Shown: positions 9,640 to 18,717, numbered from the stretch's first letter. The stretch: 64,000 nucleotides of DNA from Streptomyces coffeae (GCF_016741875.1 NZ_JAERRF010000008.1:248001-312000), one strand, 5' to 3'. Notes: generated by a model from the letters alone, not told the origin. Translations and numbers: made by a program.

Positions 9640-12600
9640 ATGCTCGAGCCGATTGAGCCGATTGAACCTGTCCAGCCTGTCCAGCCCCTGGGACAGAGCG
9701 CGCCCCCTATCGGCGCGCCCGGGGACATCCAGGACAGCACCCCCAGCGACACCCTGCCGCCGCGCCGCCGCAGGGCGGCCTCCCGGCCCGCCGGTCCGCC
9801 GGTGGGCGCGGTGAGCGACGCAGAGACCGTCACCCCCGCCGTGCCGGCCATACCGGCCGAGGAGATCGCCGAGGCGACCGCCTCCGAGCCGGTCGCCGCC
9901 GGGGCCGCCCTGGCCGCCGCGTCCGGCTCGGAGGCCGATTCCGCCGTCGCCCCCGCCCGGCCCCGCCGCCGTGCGACCCGCAAGGCCACGGCTCCGGCCG
10001 GATCGCCCGCGGCCGCCGAAACGGTCGTAGCCGCCGATGCCGGACCGGGCGCGGAGACCACTGACGCCGCCGAGCCCGCTTCCGAGCCGGTCACCGAGGC
10101 CACGCCGCCCGCGCGGACCCGCCGTCGGGCCACCCGCAAGGCCACGGCTCCGTCCGGTGCGCCGGAGGCCGCCGAGACGGTCGTGGCGGCGGAGGAGCAG
10201 CCCGCCGAGGCCGCTGCCGAGTCTGCCTCCGAGCCCGCTTCCGAGCCCGCGCCGCCCGCCCGGACGCGTCGCCGTGCGACCCGTAAGGCGACCGCTCCGG
10301 CGGGCGCTCCGCGGTCGGCCGACGAGGACGCGTCGGCTACGGCGGCCGCTGGTGGCAGTGGTGAGGAGGCCACTGCCCCAGCCGCAGTCGCAGCCGACGC
10401 CCCGGCCGAACCGGCCGAGGAGGTACCGCGCGGCCGTACCCGCCGCCGCGCCACCCGTCATGCGACCGCCCCGGCCGGTGGGCCGCGGACGGCCGAGCCG
10501 GAGACGTCCGCGGTCGCGCCGGAGCCGGAGCCCGAGGCGGCGGCCCCCGCGGAGGAGACCGCCGAGGCCGAGACCGCGCCCGCGCGGACCCGCCGTCGGG
10601 CCACCCGCAAGGCCACGGCTCCGTCCGGTGCGCCGGAGGCCGCCGAGACCTCCGCCGCGCAGGAGCAGGAGGGCGAGAGCGCCGAGGAGACCGCCGCGGT
10701 GTCCGCGGAGGCGCCGCGCGGCCGTACCCGCCGCCGGGCGACCCGCGCGGCGGCCGCCGCCGAGACCGAGGCCACGCCCGCCGAGACCGAGGCTGCCGAG
10801 GCGGAGCCCGAGCAGGAGCCCGCGCCGCGCCGCCGCCGGGCCGCACGTCCGCCGACGGCCGTGTTCCAGGCGCCGGTCTTCACCGAGCCGGTGTTCCAGA
10901 CCCCGGAGAGCGCCGCCGCCGCCGCGGCCGCGGCCGTCCAGGACGAGGACACCGCGACCGAGGCCGAGGAGGAGCAGCCCGCCGCCGAGGCCGCGGCCCC
11001 CACCCGCCGCCGTCGCCGCCGCCGTGGCGAGCCCGTCGAGGAGCGCACGGAGGCCGAGGAGCCCACCGAGTCCGCCGAGCCGGCCGAGGCCGAGGAGCAG
11101 CCGGCCGAGGACGAGCGGGGCGACGAGGAGACGGGTGACCGCCCGGCCCGCCGCCGTCGCCGTGGTGGCCGTCGCCGCCGCCGTGGCGAGGCCGCCGACA
11201 CCGAGGGCGCCGAGGGGCGTGCCGAGGGCGGCGAGGGCGAGGAGCGGTACGAGGACGAGACCGCCGCCGAGGGCGAGGGCGCCGAGGAGTCCGGCACCGG
11301 CCGGGCCGAGGAGGACGCCGGGGCCGAGGAGGGCGCCGGGGGCTCCAGCAGCAGCCGCCGTCGCCGCCGTCGCCGCCGTCGCAGCGGGGACGTCGATGTC
11401 GAGGCGGGCGGTGACGACCCGGAGCGCACCGTCGTCAAGGTCCGTGAGCCCCGCAAACAGGAAGCCGAGTCCGGTACGGGCGCCGACGAGGTGCAGTCCA
11501 TCAAGGGCTCGACCCGCCTGGAGGCCAAGAAGCAGCGCCGCCGCGAAGGCCGCGAGCAGGGCCGCCGCCGGGTGCCGATCATCACCGAGGCCGAGTTCCT
11601 GGCCCGCCGCGAGGCGGTCGAGCGGGTCATGGTGGTCCGGCAGAGCGGTGAGCGGACCCAGATCGGGGTGCTGGAGGACAACGTCCTCGTCGAGCACTTC
11701 GTCAACAAGGAGCAGGCCAGCAGCTACGTCGGCAATGTCTACCTGGGCAAGGTCCAGAACGTGCTGCCGTCGATGGAGGCCGCCTTCGTCGACATCGGCA
11801 AGGGCCGCAACGCCGTGCTGTACGCGGGCGAGGTGAATTTCGAGGCGCTGGGCCTGTCCAACGGGCCGCGCCGGATCGAGACCGCCCTGAAGTCCGGGCA
11901 GTCGGTGCTGGTCCAGGTCACCAAGGACCCGATCGGGCACAAGGGCGCCCGGCTGACCAGCCAGGTCTCCCTCCCCGGCCGCTATCTGGTGTACGTGCCC
12001 GAGGGCTCGATGACCGGTATCAGCCGCAAGCTGCCCGACACCGAGCGGGCCCGGCTGAAGCAGATCCTGAAGAAGATCGTTCCCGAGGACGCGGGCGTGA
12101 TCGTGCGCACCGCCGCCGAGGGCGCCAGCGAGGAGGAGCTCGCCCGCGACGTCCGGCGCCTCCAGGCGCAGTGGGAGGAGATCCAGAAGAAGGCGAAGAG
12201 CGGCAACGCCCCGTCGCTGCTCTACGGCGAGCCGGACATGACCGTCCGGGTCGTCCGCGACATCTTCAACGAGGACTTCTCCAAGGTCATCGTGAGCGGT
12301 GACGACGCCTGGGAGACCATCCACGGCTATGTCGCGCATGTCGCGCCCGACCTCGCCGACCGGCTCCAGAAGTGGACCTCGGACGTCGATGTCTTCGCCA
12401 CCTACCGGATCGACGAACAGCTGATGAAGGCGCTGGACCGCAAGGTCTGGCTGCCCAGCGGCGGTTCGCTGGTGATCGACCGGACCGAGGCGATGGTCGT
12501 GGTCGACGTCAACACCGGGAAGTTCACCGGCCAGGGCGGCAACCTGGAGGAGACGGTCACCAGGAACAACCTGGAGGCGGCCGAGGAGATCGTGCGCCAG

Positions 12601-13737
12601 CTGCGGCTGCGCGACCTCGGCGGCATCATCGTGATCGACTTCATCGACATGGTGCTGGAGTCCAACCGCGATCTGGTGCTGCGCAGGCTGCTGGAGTGCC
12701 TGGGCCGGGACCGCACCAAGCACCAGGTGGCGGAGGTCACTTCGCTGGGTCTGGTGCAGATGACCCGTAAGCGGGTCGGCCAGGGGCTGCTGGAGTCCTT
12801 CTCCGAGGGCTGTGTGCACTGCAACGGCCGTGGCGTGATCGTCCACATGGATCAGCCCACGTCGGTCGGCGGCGGTGGCGGCAAGCGCAAGAAGAAGAAG
12901 GCCGGGGGCGGCGGGCAGCAAGTGCCCGAGCAGGAGCGGGCCGCCGCCGAGGCGGAGGCCGAAGCCGAGGCCGAGGGCGAGACGTTCGTCGAGGCGGCCG
13001 AGGAGGCCGCCGCCGAGGCCGCGGCGCCCACGGCGCTGCCGGAGCCGGTCTTCGCGGCCGACGAGGAGCTGTACAGCAGCGCCGCCGAGGCCGAGGCGGC
13101 CGCCACCCGTGGCCGTACCCGCCGCCGGGCGACCCGGAAGGCGTCCGCCCCGGCGGGTGCCCCGAAGGCCGCCGCACAGCGCGAGGCCGTGGTGGTCGTC
13201 GGCTCGGACGAGCAGAAGGAAGCCCCCGAGAGGCCTGGGAAGGCCGCGAAGGCGGTGGAGCCGGAGCAGCCCGCCGCGGCCACGGCCGAGGTGCCCGCAC
13301 CCGCTGCCGCCCCGGAGGCCGCCGAGGCTCCCGCGCCGCGTACGCGCCGCCGGGTGACCCGGAAGGTGTCCGCCCCCGCGGGCTCGCCGACGGGCGCCGA
13401 GGACGCGGCCGTGGTGGTCGTCGCCGGGTCCGCGGCGGAGCCGGAGGCGGCCCCCGCGTCCGGGACCGGGAGCGTGGCCGCCGAGGCCGCACCGGCCGAC
13501 GGTGAGGCGGTGACCGAGGCGCCGGCGAAGAAGACCGCGCGCAAGACGGCCGCCAAGAAGACACCGGCGAAGAAGACGGCCGCCAAGAAGACCGCGGCGA
13601 AGAAGACCGCGGCCAAGAAGACGACGGCCAAGAAGACGACCGCGAAGAAGACCACGGCCAAGAAGTCGGCGTCGAAGAAGACCGCGGCGGCGGAGCAGCA
13701 GATGCCGCAGTCGGTTTCGGCCGCCGCCGACGACTAA
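9640..13737 (+). CDS. rne: Ribonuclease E/G family endoribonuclease, repeat-rich
   Basis: This very long RNase E/G processes rRNA and tRNA and degrades mRNA. With the ATG at 9640 (GGGAGA upstream) it has 1365 residues; an in-frame ATG at 9508 has no ribosome site. The catalytic core is internal: an S1 domain at about 660-740, catalytic aspartates D956 (VVDVNTGKF) and D1000 (VIDFIDM), and the zinc-link CVHC at C1058/C1061. The spacing matches E. coli D303, D346 and C404/C407. About 620 acidic/Arg-rich disordered residues precede the core and about 300 follow it. These carry eight copies of a TRRRATRKATAPAGAP-like module, and the protein ends in AAKKT repeats. An internal core with both arms disordered is typical of actinobacterial RNase E. 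Confidence 0.92.
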   Translation: MLEPIEPIEPVQPVQPLGQSAPPIGAPGDIQDSTPSDTLPPRRRRAASRPAGPPVGAVSDAETVTPAVPAIPAEEIAEATASEPVAAGAALAAASGSEADSAVAPARPRRRATRKATAPAGSPAAAETVVAADAGPGAETTDAAEPASEPVTEATPPARTRRRATRKATAPSGAPEAAETVVAAEEQPAEAAAESASEPASEPAPPARTRRRATRKATAPAGAPRSADEDASATAAAGGSGEEATAPAAVAADAPAEPAEEVPRGRTRRRATRHATAPAGGPRTAEPETSAVAPEPEPEAAAPAEETAEAETAPARTRRRATRKATAPSGAPEAAETSAAQEQEGESAEETAAVSAEAPRGRTRRRATRAAAAAETEATPAETEAAEAEPEQEPAPRRRRAARPPTAVFQAPVFTEPVFQTPESAAAAAAAAVQDEDTATEAEEEQPAAEAAAPTRRRRRRRGEPVEERTEAEEPTESAEPAEAEEQPAEDERGDEETGDRPARRRRRGGRRRRRGEAADTEGAEGRAEGGEGEERYEDETAAEGEGAEESGTGRAEEDAGAEEGAGGSSSSRRRRRRRRRSGDVDVEAGGDDPERTVVKVREPRKQEAESGTGADEVQSIKGSTRLEAKKQRRREGREQGRRRVPIITEAEFLARREAVERVMVVRQSGERTQIGVLEDNVLVEHFVNKEQASSYVGNVYLGKVQNVLPSMEAAFVDIGKGRNAVLYAGEVNFEALGLSNGPRRIETALKSGQSVLVQVTKDPIGHKGARLTSQVSLPGRYLVYVPEGSMTGISRKLPDTERARLKQILKKIVPEDAGVIVRTAAEGASEEELARDVRRLQAQWEEIQKKAKSGNAPSLLYGEPDMTVRVVRDIFNEDFSKVIVSGDDAWETIHGYVAHVAPDLADRLQKWTSDVDVFATYRIDEQLMKALDRKVWLPSGGSLVIDRTEAMVVVDVNTGKFTGQGGNLEETVTRNNLEAAEEIVRQLRLRDLGGIIVIDFIDMVLESNRDLVLRRLLECLGRDRTKHQVAEVTSLGLVQMTRKRVGQGLLESFSEGCVHCNGRGVIVHMDQPTSVGGGGGKRKKKKAGGGGQQVPEQERAAAEAEAEAEAEGETFVEAAEEAAAEAAAPTALPEPVFAADEELYSSAAEAEAAATRGRTRRRATRKASAPAGAPKAAAQREAVVVVGSDEQKEAPERPGKAAKAVEPEQPAAATAEVPAPAAAPEAAEAPAPRTRRRVTRKVSAPAGSPTGAEDAAVVVVAGSAAEPEAAPASGTGSVAAEAAPADGEAVTEAPAKKTARKTAAKKTPAKKTAAKKTAAKKTAAKKTTAKKTTAKKTTAKKSASKKTAAAEQQMPQSVSAAADD

Positions 13738-13751
13738 CGGCCACGTCACCG

Positions 13752-13797
13752 GCCCGCGAGGGGCGCCTCCTCACCCGAGCAGGTGCCCCTGGCGGGC
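13752..13797 (+). terminator. Hairpin after RNase E gene
   Basis: GCCCGCGAGGGGC (13752-13764) pairs with GCCCCTGGCGGGC (13785-13797) with one mismatch and a 20-nt loop. It lies just before the rplU promoter. No T-run follows, which is common for Streptomyces terminators. Confidence 0.5.
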
Positions 13798-13802
13798 TCT
13801 GG

Positions 13803-13808
13803 TAGCCT
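13803..13808 (+). promoter_or_regulatory. Candidate -10 box of rplU-rpmA
   Basis: TAGCCT lies about 190 bp before the L21 start, downstream of the RNase E hairpin. It would yield a long structured leader. No convincing -35 is seen, so this is tentative. Confidence 0.35.
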
Positions 13809-13848
13809 TGACCCTCGGCGTCTGTACGCCAAACCCCTGAGCAGATCC

Positions 13849-13948
13849 CTCCCGCTCCGTCGGGAGAGGCCGCTCGGCCGCAGATGAATCGCAAGCGACG
13901 GTCCGTCGCAAGGAATCACTCGGTTGTCATGACCCGCGGAGGGTCATG
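13849..13948 (+). promoter_or_regulatory. Structured 5' leader of rplU (three hairpins)
   Basis: Three short hairpins follow one another in the non-coding leader. CTCCCG (13849-13854) pairs with CGGGAG (13861-13866). GCGACGG/CCGTCGC forms within 13895-13909. CATGACCC (13928-13935) pairs perfectly with GGGTCATG (13941-13948) across a 5-nt loop. Ribosomal protein operons are often controlled by leader RNAs that bind one of their products, so an L21- or L27-responsive leader is a reasonable inference. No known leader family was recognised. Confidence 0.5.
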
Positions 13949-13998
13949 TGGAGCGGCTGGCATCAGAGGTCCCGTCTACGAACGAGAGAGAGAACCGC

Positions 13999-14319
13999 GT
14001 GTACGCAATCGTGCGCACCGGCGGCCGCCAGCAGAAGGTGGCCGTGGGCGATGTCATCGAGGTCGACCGGATGTCCGACAGCAAGGTCGGCGACGCCGTC
14101 GAGCTCTCGACTCTGCTCGTCGTCGACGGCGACGCCGTCACCAGCGACCCGTGGGTGCTGGCCGGCGTGAAGGTCCACGCCGAGGTCGTTGACCACCACA
14201 AGGGTGCCAAGATCGACATCCTCAAGTACAAGAACAAGACCGGTTACCGCAAGCGCATCGGCCACCGCCAGCTGCACACCGCGCTGAAGATCACCGGCAT
14301 CGACTCGGCTGCGAAGTAA
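13999..14319 (+). CDS. rplU: 50S ribosomal protein L21
   Basis: This 106-residue L21 starts with GTG at 13999 (YAIVRTGGRQQKVAVGD) and ends HRQLHTALKITGIDSAAK, the normal length and sequence for the family. It binds 23S rRNA in the large subunit. The start is set by homology; the frame remains open upstream to 13948, but that stretch overlaps the leader hairpin and is not L21-like. A purine-rich GAGAGAGAGAA lies just upstream as ribosome site. rpmA follows 14 bp after the stop. Confidence 0.95.
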   Translation: MYAIVRTGGRQQKVAVGDVIEVDRMSDSKVGDAVELSTLLVVDGDAVTSDPWVLAGVKVHAEVVDHHKGAKIDILKYKNKTGYRKRIGHRQLHTALKITGIDSAAK

Positions 14320-14333
14320 GGGACTGAGGAGAC

Positions 14334-14591
14334 ATGGCACACAAGAAGGGCGCATCGTCCACTCGGAACGGTCGCGACTCCAACGCCCAGCGGCTCGGGG
14401 TCAAGCGCTTCGGCGGCCAGACCGTCAACGCGGGTGAGATCCTGGTCCGCCAGCGCGGCACGCACTTCCACCCGGGCACGGGCGTCGGCCGCGGCGGCGA
14501 CGACACGCTGTTCGCGCTGGCCGCCGGTGCGGTGCAGTTCGGCACCCACCGTGGCCGCAAGGTCGTGAACATCGTTCCGGTCGCTGAGTAA
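14334..14591 (+). CDS. rpmA: 50S ribosomal protein L27
   Basis: This 85-residue L27 (AHKKGASSTRNGRDSNAQRL) has a glycine/lysine-rich N-terminus that reaches the peptidyl transferase centre. It begins directly with MAHKKG, so there is no N-terminal propeptide of the kind cleaved in Firmicutes. A GACTGAGGAGAC ribosome site precedes the ATG. It is co-transcribed with rplU and followed by a strong terminator-like hairpin. Confidence 0.95.
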   Translation: MAHKKGASSTRNGRDSNAQRLGVKRFGGQTVNAGEILVRQRGTHFHPGTGVGRGGDDTLFALAAGAVQFGTHRGRKVVNIVPVAE

Positions 14592-14624
14592 TCAGCCCCG
14601 GCGCGACACCACACACCTTTCCGA

Positions 14625-14666
14625 GGGCGGACCGCTCTTTCCCGTGACGGGGAAGCGGGTCCGCCC
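14625..14666 (+). terminator. Terminator after rplU-rpmA
   Basis: GGGCGGACC (14625-14633) pairs with GGTCCGCCC (14658-14666). Inside, CTTTCCC pairs with GGGGAAG, giving a long nearly continuous stem. It closes the ribosomal protein operon. Confidence 0.7.
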
Positions 14667-14701
14667 TTGGTGCGTTGACGGGTGCGGGGGAGCGCCGACG
14701 G

Positions 14702-14724
14702 GCCCCATGGGCGGCCCATGGGGC
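14702..14724 (+). promoter_or_regulatory. Perfect hairpin in obg upstream region
   Basis: GCCCCATGGG and CCCATGGGGC form a 10-bp perfect stem with a CGG loop, about 70 bp before obgE. It could be a second terminator or a leader structure of obgE. Confidence 0.45.
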
Positions 14725-14793
14725 GCCGGACCGGCCCCGCCGCGACCCTGACCACCACCCACCCCGTTCCGTACACCCCTGGAGGCACCCGTC

Positions 14794-16227
14794 ATGACCA
14801 CCTTCGTGGACCGCGTCGAGCTGCATGTCGCCGCGGGTAACGGAGGCCACGGCTGCGCCTCCGTGCACCGCGAGAAGTTCAAGCCGCTGGGCGGCCCGGA
14901 CGGCGGCAACGGCGGCCGTGGCGGCGATGTGATCCTGGTCGTCGACCAGTCGGTCACCACGCTGCTCGACTACCACCACAGCCCCCACCGCAAGGCCACC
15001 AACGGCAAGCCCGGCGAGGGCGGCAACCGCTCCGGCAAGGACGGCACGGATCTGGTCCTGCCGGTCCCGGACGGCACCGTCGTCCTCGACAAGCAGGGCA
15101 ACGTCCTCGCCGACCTCATCGGCCAGGGCACCACCTATGTCGCCGCCCAGGGCGGCCGCGGGGGCCTCGGCAACGCCGCCCTCGCTTCGGCCCGCCGCAA
15201 GGCCCCCGGCTTCGCGCTGCTGGGCGAGCCCGGCAAGGCCGAGGACATCGTCCTGGAGCTCAAGACCGTCGCGGACGTGGCCCTGGTCGGCTACCCCAGC
15301 GCGGGCAAGTCGTCGCTGATCTCGGTGCTCTCGGCCGCCAAGCCGAAGATCGCCGACTATCCCTTCACCACGCTGGTGCCCAACCTCGGTGTGGTCACGG
15401 CCGGTTCGACCGTCTACACCATCGCGGACGTCCCCGGGCTGATCCCCGGCGCCAGCCAGGGCAAGGGCCTGGGCCTGGAGTTCCTGCGCCATGTCGAGCG
15501 CTGCTCGGTGCTGGTGCACGTCCTGGACACCGCCGCCCTGGAGTCCGAGCGCGACCCGGTGACCGACCTCGACGTCATCGAGGCGGAGCTCGCCCAGTAC
15601 GGCGGTCTGGAGAACCGGCCACGCATTGTGGTGCTCAACAAGGTCGACGTGCCCGACGGCAAGGACCTCGCCGACATCATCCGCCCTGATCTTCAGGCCC
15701 GCGGCTACCAGGTCTTCGACATCTCGGCGGTGGCCCATCTCGGCCTCAAGGAGCTGTCGTTCGCCCTGGCGAAGATCGTCGCCGACGCGCGCGCGGCCAA
15801 GCCGAAGGAGGAGGCGACCCGGATCGTCATCCGGCCCAAGGCCGTGGACGACGCGGGTTTCACGGTGGTGGCCGAGGACGGCTTCTACCGGGTGCTGGGC
15901 GAGAAGCCCGAACGCTGGGTCCGTCAGACCGACTTCAACAACGACGAGGCCGTCGGCTATCTCGCCGACCGGCTGAACCGCCTCGGCGTCGAGGAGGAGC
16001 TGGTGAAGGCGGGCGCCCGCGCGGGCGACGAGGTCGTCATCGGCCCGGAGGACAACGCGGTCGTCTTCGACTGGGAGCCGACCATGAGCGCGGGCGCGGA
16101 GATGCTGGGCCGCCGCGGCGAGGACCACCGCTTCGAGGCCCCGCGCCCGGCCGCGCAGCGGCGCCGGGAGCGCGAGGCGGAGCGGGACGAAGCCCAGGAG
16201 GAGTTCGACTCCTTCAAGCCGTTCTAG
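14794..16227 (+). CDS. obgE: Obg family GTPase ObgE/CgtA
   Basis: This 477-residue GTPase acts in 50S subunit assembly and, in Streptomyces, is linked to the onset of aerial growth. The glycine-rich Obg fold spans residues 1-158 (GGPDGGNGGRGGDV, GEGGNRSGKDG). The G domain follows with G1 GYPSAGKSS (166-174), switch II DVPG, NKVD for guanine recognition, and the SA box in DISAVAHLG. The C-terminal OCT domain covers about 345-430 (RIVIRPKAVDDAGFTVV), then a charged tail EREAERDEAQEEFDSFKPF. GGAGG precedes the ATG. It forms the usual L21-L27-Obg ribosome cluster. Confidence 0.95.
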   Translation: MTTFVDRVELHVAAGNGGHGCASVHREKFKPLGGPDGGNGGRGGDVILVVDQSVTTLLDYHHSPHRKATNGKPGEGGNRSGKDGTDLVLPVPDGTVVLDKQGNVLADLIGQGTTYVAAQGGRGGLGNAALASARRKAPGFALLGEPGKAEDIVLELKTVADVALVGYPSAGKSSLISVLSAAKPKIADYPFTTLVPNLGVVTAGSTVYTIADVPGLIPGASQGKGLGLEFLRHVERCSVLVHVLDTAALESERDPVTDLDVIEAELAQYGGLENRPRIVVLNKVDVPDGKDLADIIRPDLQARGYQVFDISAVAHLGLKELSFALAKIVADARAAKPKEEATRIVIRPKAVDDAGFTVVAEDGFYRVLGEKPERWVRQTDFNNDEAVGYLADRLNRLGVEEELVKAGARAGDEVVIGPEDNAVVFDWEPTMSAGAEMLGRRGEDHRFEAPRPAAQRRREREAERDEAQEEFDSFKPF

Positions 16228-16257
16228 GGCCCGTCGTCAAAGGGGCCGCCCTGCTCC

Positions 16258-16382
16258 CGACGCCTGGCACGGCGCCCCCAGCTACCGCTGGGAGGTGCCC
16301 CCGGCTGCGTTGTCGGAGTCGCCCGAGTACGCCCAGTACGAGGGCGATCCTCCGCCTTGCGAGTTACCGCACCAGACGCCGC
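16258..16382. repeat. Partial copy of a dispersed MITE-like repeat
   Basis: About 105 bp (from 16258) is almost identical, with two visible mismatches, to the core of the element at 23115-23330. It includes the CCCAGC/GCTGGG hairpin and the segment reading GTCGGAGTCGCCCGAG. The terminal inverted repeats of the longer copy are missing here. It fills the gap between the convergent obgE and TagF-like genes. Confidence 0.75.
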
Positions 16383-16487
16383 TCGCGGCCGGACGCCCCC
16401 TTCGAAGACGGACCCTGGCGGCCTGGCAGCCGGGCCCGTACGGCCGCTGTGCGGCGCTGTGCGGGCCTGGGACGGCAGCCCATGACA

Positions 16488-16517
16488 AAGGGCCCGGGAG
16501 GAATCTCCCGGGCCCTT
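16488..16517. terminator. Bidirectional terminator between convergent genes
   Basis: AAGGGCCCGGGAG and CTCCCGGGCCCTT form a perfect 13-bp stem with a GAAT loop. A/T at the outer ends suits termination from both obgE and the minus-strand gene ending at 16537. Confidence 0.8.
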
Positions 16518-16536
16518 CGCGCATCCGTTGCGGGGA

Positions 16537-18717
16537 TCAGACCGTCGCCGTCTCCTCCGGCTCCGGGGAGCCGGGCTCCAGCTCCATCTCCTCGGCCGCG
16601 TCACGGGCCTCCCGCTGCGCGGGGATCTCGTCCGACAGCCGGGTGGCCATCCGGGCGCGGCGCTCGTCGGCCTTGGCGCACAGATCCAGCGATGCCTGGT
16701 TGAAGCGCACCAGCGAGGGCGGGTCGGACGGGCCGAGGAGGTGCACCTTCAGCTCGGCGCGGGCCGCCGTGAGGGTGTCCTTCTCCGGGTTCCGGACGGC
16801 CTCCAGCAGCTCCCCGACACCCGAGGCTTCGGGGGTGAGGATGGTGGCGGCGCGCACCGTCGGGAAGCCCGCCCGGAACTCCTCCTCCGACAGCCCGCTG
16901 GTGTTCGCCACGGCGTAGGGCTTCTCGCTCGTCAGGTAGTCGGAGACCACGCTGGAGACATCGCTGATCAGCACATCGGCCTGGTTGAAGCAGGTGAAGA
17001 TCGCCGGACGCGGGCCGGTGATGATCTGGTGCTCCCAGTCCGGCAGCGAGGACCAGTAGGCGCTCTCCCAGGCGGCGGTGGCCGCGGCGACGCCCGCCGC
17101 GCGGTTGTCATCCGGGGCGCCCTGGATCTTCATCCGCTCGATCTCGTCCGCGCTGGGGCGGAAGGAAGTACTGGTGAGCTGGTTGAGCTCATCCGCCCGC
17201 TGAGCCAGCTCGGCGGCGGCCTCCGGGCCGGGCCGGGTCCCGTCGCGCCGGGTGTTCGCCTCGGCGATCATCGCCTTGATGCGCTCGTTGGCGCTTCCCG
17301 CGCGGGGGTCGACGGAGCCGGTCATCGGGTGCGGCTTGTACAGCAGCCGGACCTTGGGGTCGGCGAGCAGCGCGCGGACGATGTTCTCGCCCGCGAGCAC
17401 CACCGAGGTGTTGCCGGGGTTGCCGTCCCAGCCCTCCCAGGTCGGCGCGTAGAGCACGGTGGTGAACTCGCCCGTGGGCACGCCCGCGTGGGGGCGGATG
17501 GGCGCGAGCTGCGGACGGCCGACCTCGACCACGTCCTTGTCCTCGACGCCGATGTCGGCGAGCTGGTAGCGATCGCGCGCGGCCGGGCCCGCGACCCACA
17601 CCTCGTCGTACGCCTTGGCGTACGGGTTGCAGCTGGAGAGCTTGTCGCTCTCGCCGTGGTTGGTGAACGCGTGCTTGATCGAGGGGATGCGCAGCACCTG
17701 CGAGGTCTTGCCGGAGTTCGCCGGGTGCAGCAGCAGCTTGAGCGTGGAGTGCTCCAGCCGCATCAGATGCGCGACCTTCGGGAGGCAGACGATCGGCACA
17801 TCGGTGGCGTCGATCTTCTGCACCATGAACCGCTCACGGAGCACGATGATCGGGTTGCCGTCGAGCGCGGCGAGCGTGGAGAGCCACATGTTGGCCTGGT
17901 AGGCGGAGGAGTTGCCGCCGGAGAAGTACATGCCCACGGTCGGCCGGTACTCGGCCAGCCAGGTGTCCAGCCACTCCAGAGCCTTGGCCTCGTTGGCCAC
18001 CCGCTTGCGCGGCAGCAGCCAGGTGCCGAGGTGAACGGTGCCACTGAGGGCGATCAGCAGCGCGACCGCCAGACCGGCACCGCCCCACCAGCCGTTCTTG
18101 GTGGCCGCGGTGACCAGCAGACCGGCGGTGACCGGGGTGGCCAGACGCAGCAGCCGACGGCCGTGCTGGCGGGCGAACAGCCGCGGCGGGGCCTCGGACA
18201 GCCGCAGCGCGGACGCGTCGATGTTGCGGGTCACGAAGGGCAGCTGCCGGGAGCGGCGGACCATTATGGCCACCGCCTGGCACGCGAAGTGCACCACGTA
18301 GAAGGCGAGCAGGGCCACCGTGAGCGGCGCCTGCTCGTGCAGCGGATTGATGCCCTCGATCCGCAGCAGCCCGACCATGATGAGCATGTCGCGGAACAGC
18401 TGGCGCACCGTGACGTCGAAACGGACCTTGCCCAGGAGCGACAGCAGCCCTGGCTGCTTGTGCTGGAGGAAAAGATCGAGCGCGAGACCGCACGCCGAAG
18501 CGACGATGAGGAGAGGTACGTTCGGAAGCACGGCGCCGACGAGCTGTGTGGTGAAGAACACCACCATCGCGAGCAACGCCGTCAGCTGTACGACCCGGCG
18601 TGGGGCGAATCCGGCAGAGGGCACTGGGAGGGCTCCTGGCAGGAGGGCACGGACGAAAAGGGGGACCCCTGACCGTATGCCGCCGCCCGGCCCGGTAGCA
18701 ATCCGCGCGGGTGCCAA
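16537..18717 (-). CDS. CDP-glycerol glycerophosphotransferase-like (TagF-type) membrane protein
   Basis: The 726-residue frame has about six N-terminal membrane segments up to residue 255 (VVQLTALLAMVVFFTTQLV, LLIVASACGLALDLFL, TVALLAFYVVHFACQAVAI). A TagF/TagB-type glycosyltransferase domain follows: TNHGESDKL, VLYAPTWEGWDGN, LLYKPHPMTGSVD and ADVLISDVSSVVSDYL. Such enzymes polymerise glycerol- or ribitol-phosphate wall polymers at the inner membrane face. An N-terminal multi-span region instead of amphipathic helices is unusual relative to B. subtilis TagF. Nearness to the mre cluster suggests a spore-envelope polymer. The start is uncertain; the first 25 residues may be extra. Its last eight residues are PEPEETATV-like and acidic. 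Confidence 0.82.
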   Translation of the reverse strand: MAPARIATGPGGGIRSGVPLFVRALLPGALPVPSAGFAPRRVVQLTALLAMVVFFTTQLVGAVLPNVPLLIVASACGLALDLFLQHKQPGLLSLLGKVRFDVTVRQLFRDMLIMVGLLRIEGINPLHEQAPLTVALLAFYVVHFACQAVAIMVRRSRQLPFVTRNIDASALRLSEAPPRLFARQHGRRLLRLATPVTAGLLVTAATKNGWWGGAGLAVALLIALSGTVHLGTWLLPRKRVANEAKALEWLDTWLAEYRPTVGMYFSGGNSSAYQANMWLSTLAALDGNPIIVLRERFMVQKIDATDVPIVCLPKVAHLMRLEHSTLKLLLHPANSGKTSQVLRIPSIKHAFTNHGESDKLSSCNPYAKAYDEVWVAGPAARDRYQLADIGVEDKDVVEVGRPQLAPIRPHAGVPTGEFTTVLYAPTWEGWDGNPGNTSVVLAGENIVRALLADPKVRLLYKPHPMTGSVDPRAGSANERIKAMIAEANTRRDGTRPGPEAAAELAQRADELNQLTSTSFRPSADEIERMKIQGAPDDNRAAGVAAATAAWESAYWSSLPDWEHQIITGPRPAIFTCFNQADVLISDVSSVVSDYLTSEKPYAVANTSGLSEEEFRAGFPTVRAATILTPEASGVGELLEAVRNPEKDTLTAARAELKVHLLGPSDPPSLVRFNQASLDLCAKADERRARMATRLSDEIPAQREARDAAEEMELEPGSPEPEETATV

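Noticed and set aside
9355..13749. 1464-residue minus-strand open frame opposite RNase E
   Set aside because: It is Leu/Gly/Arg low complexity produced by the high-GC repeat-rich sense gene; no domain is visible and the sense frame has clear catalytic motifs.
16528..18672. 714-residue plus-strand open frame opposite the TagF-like gene
   Set aside because: Shadow frame; the minus strand carries recognisable glycosyltransferase motifs and membrane segments.
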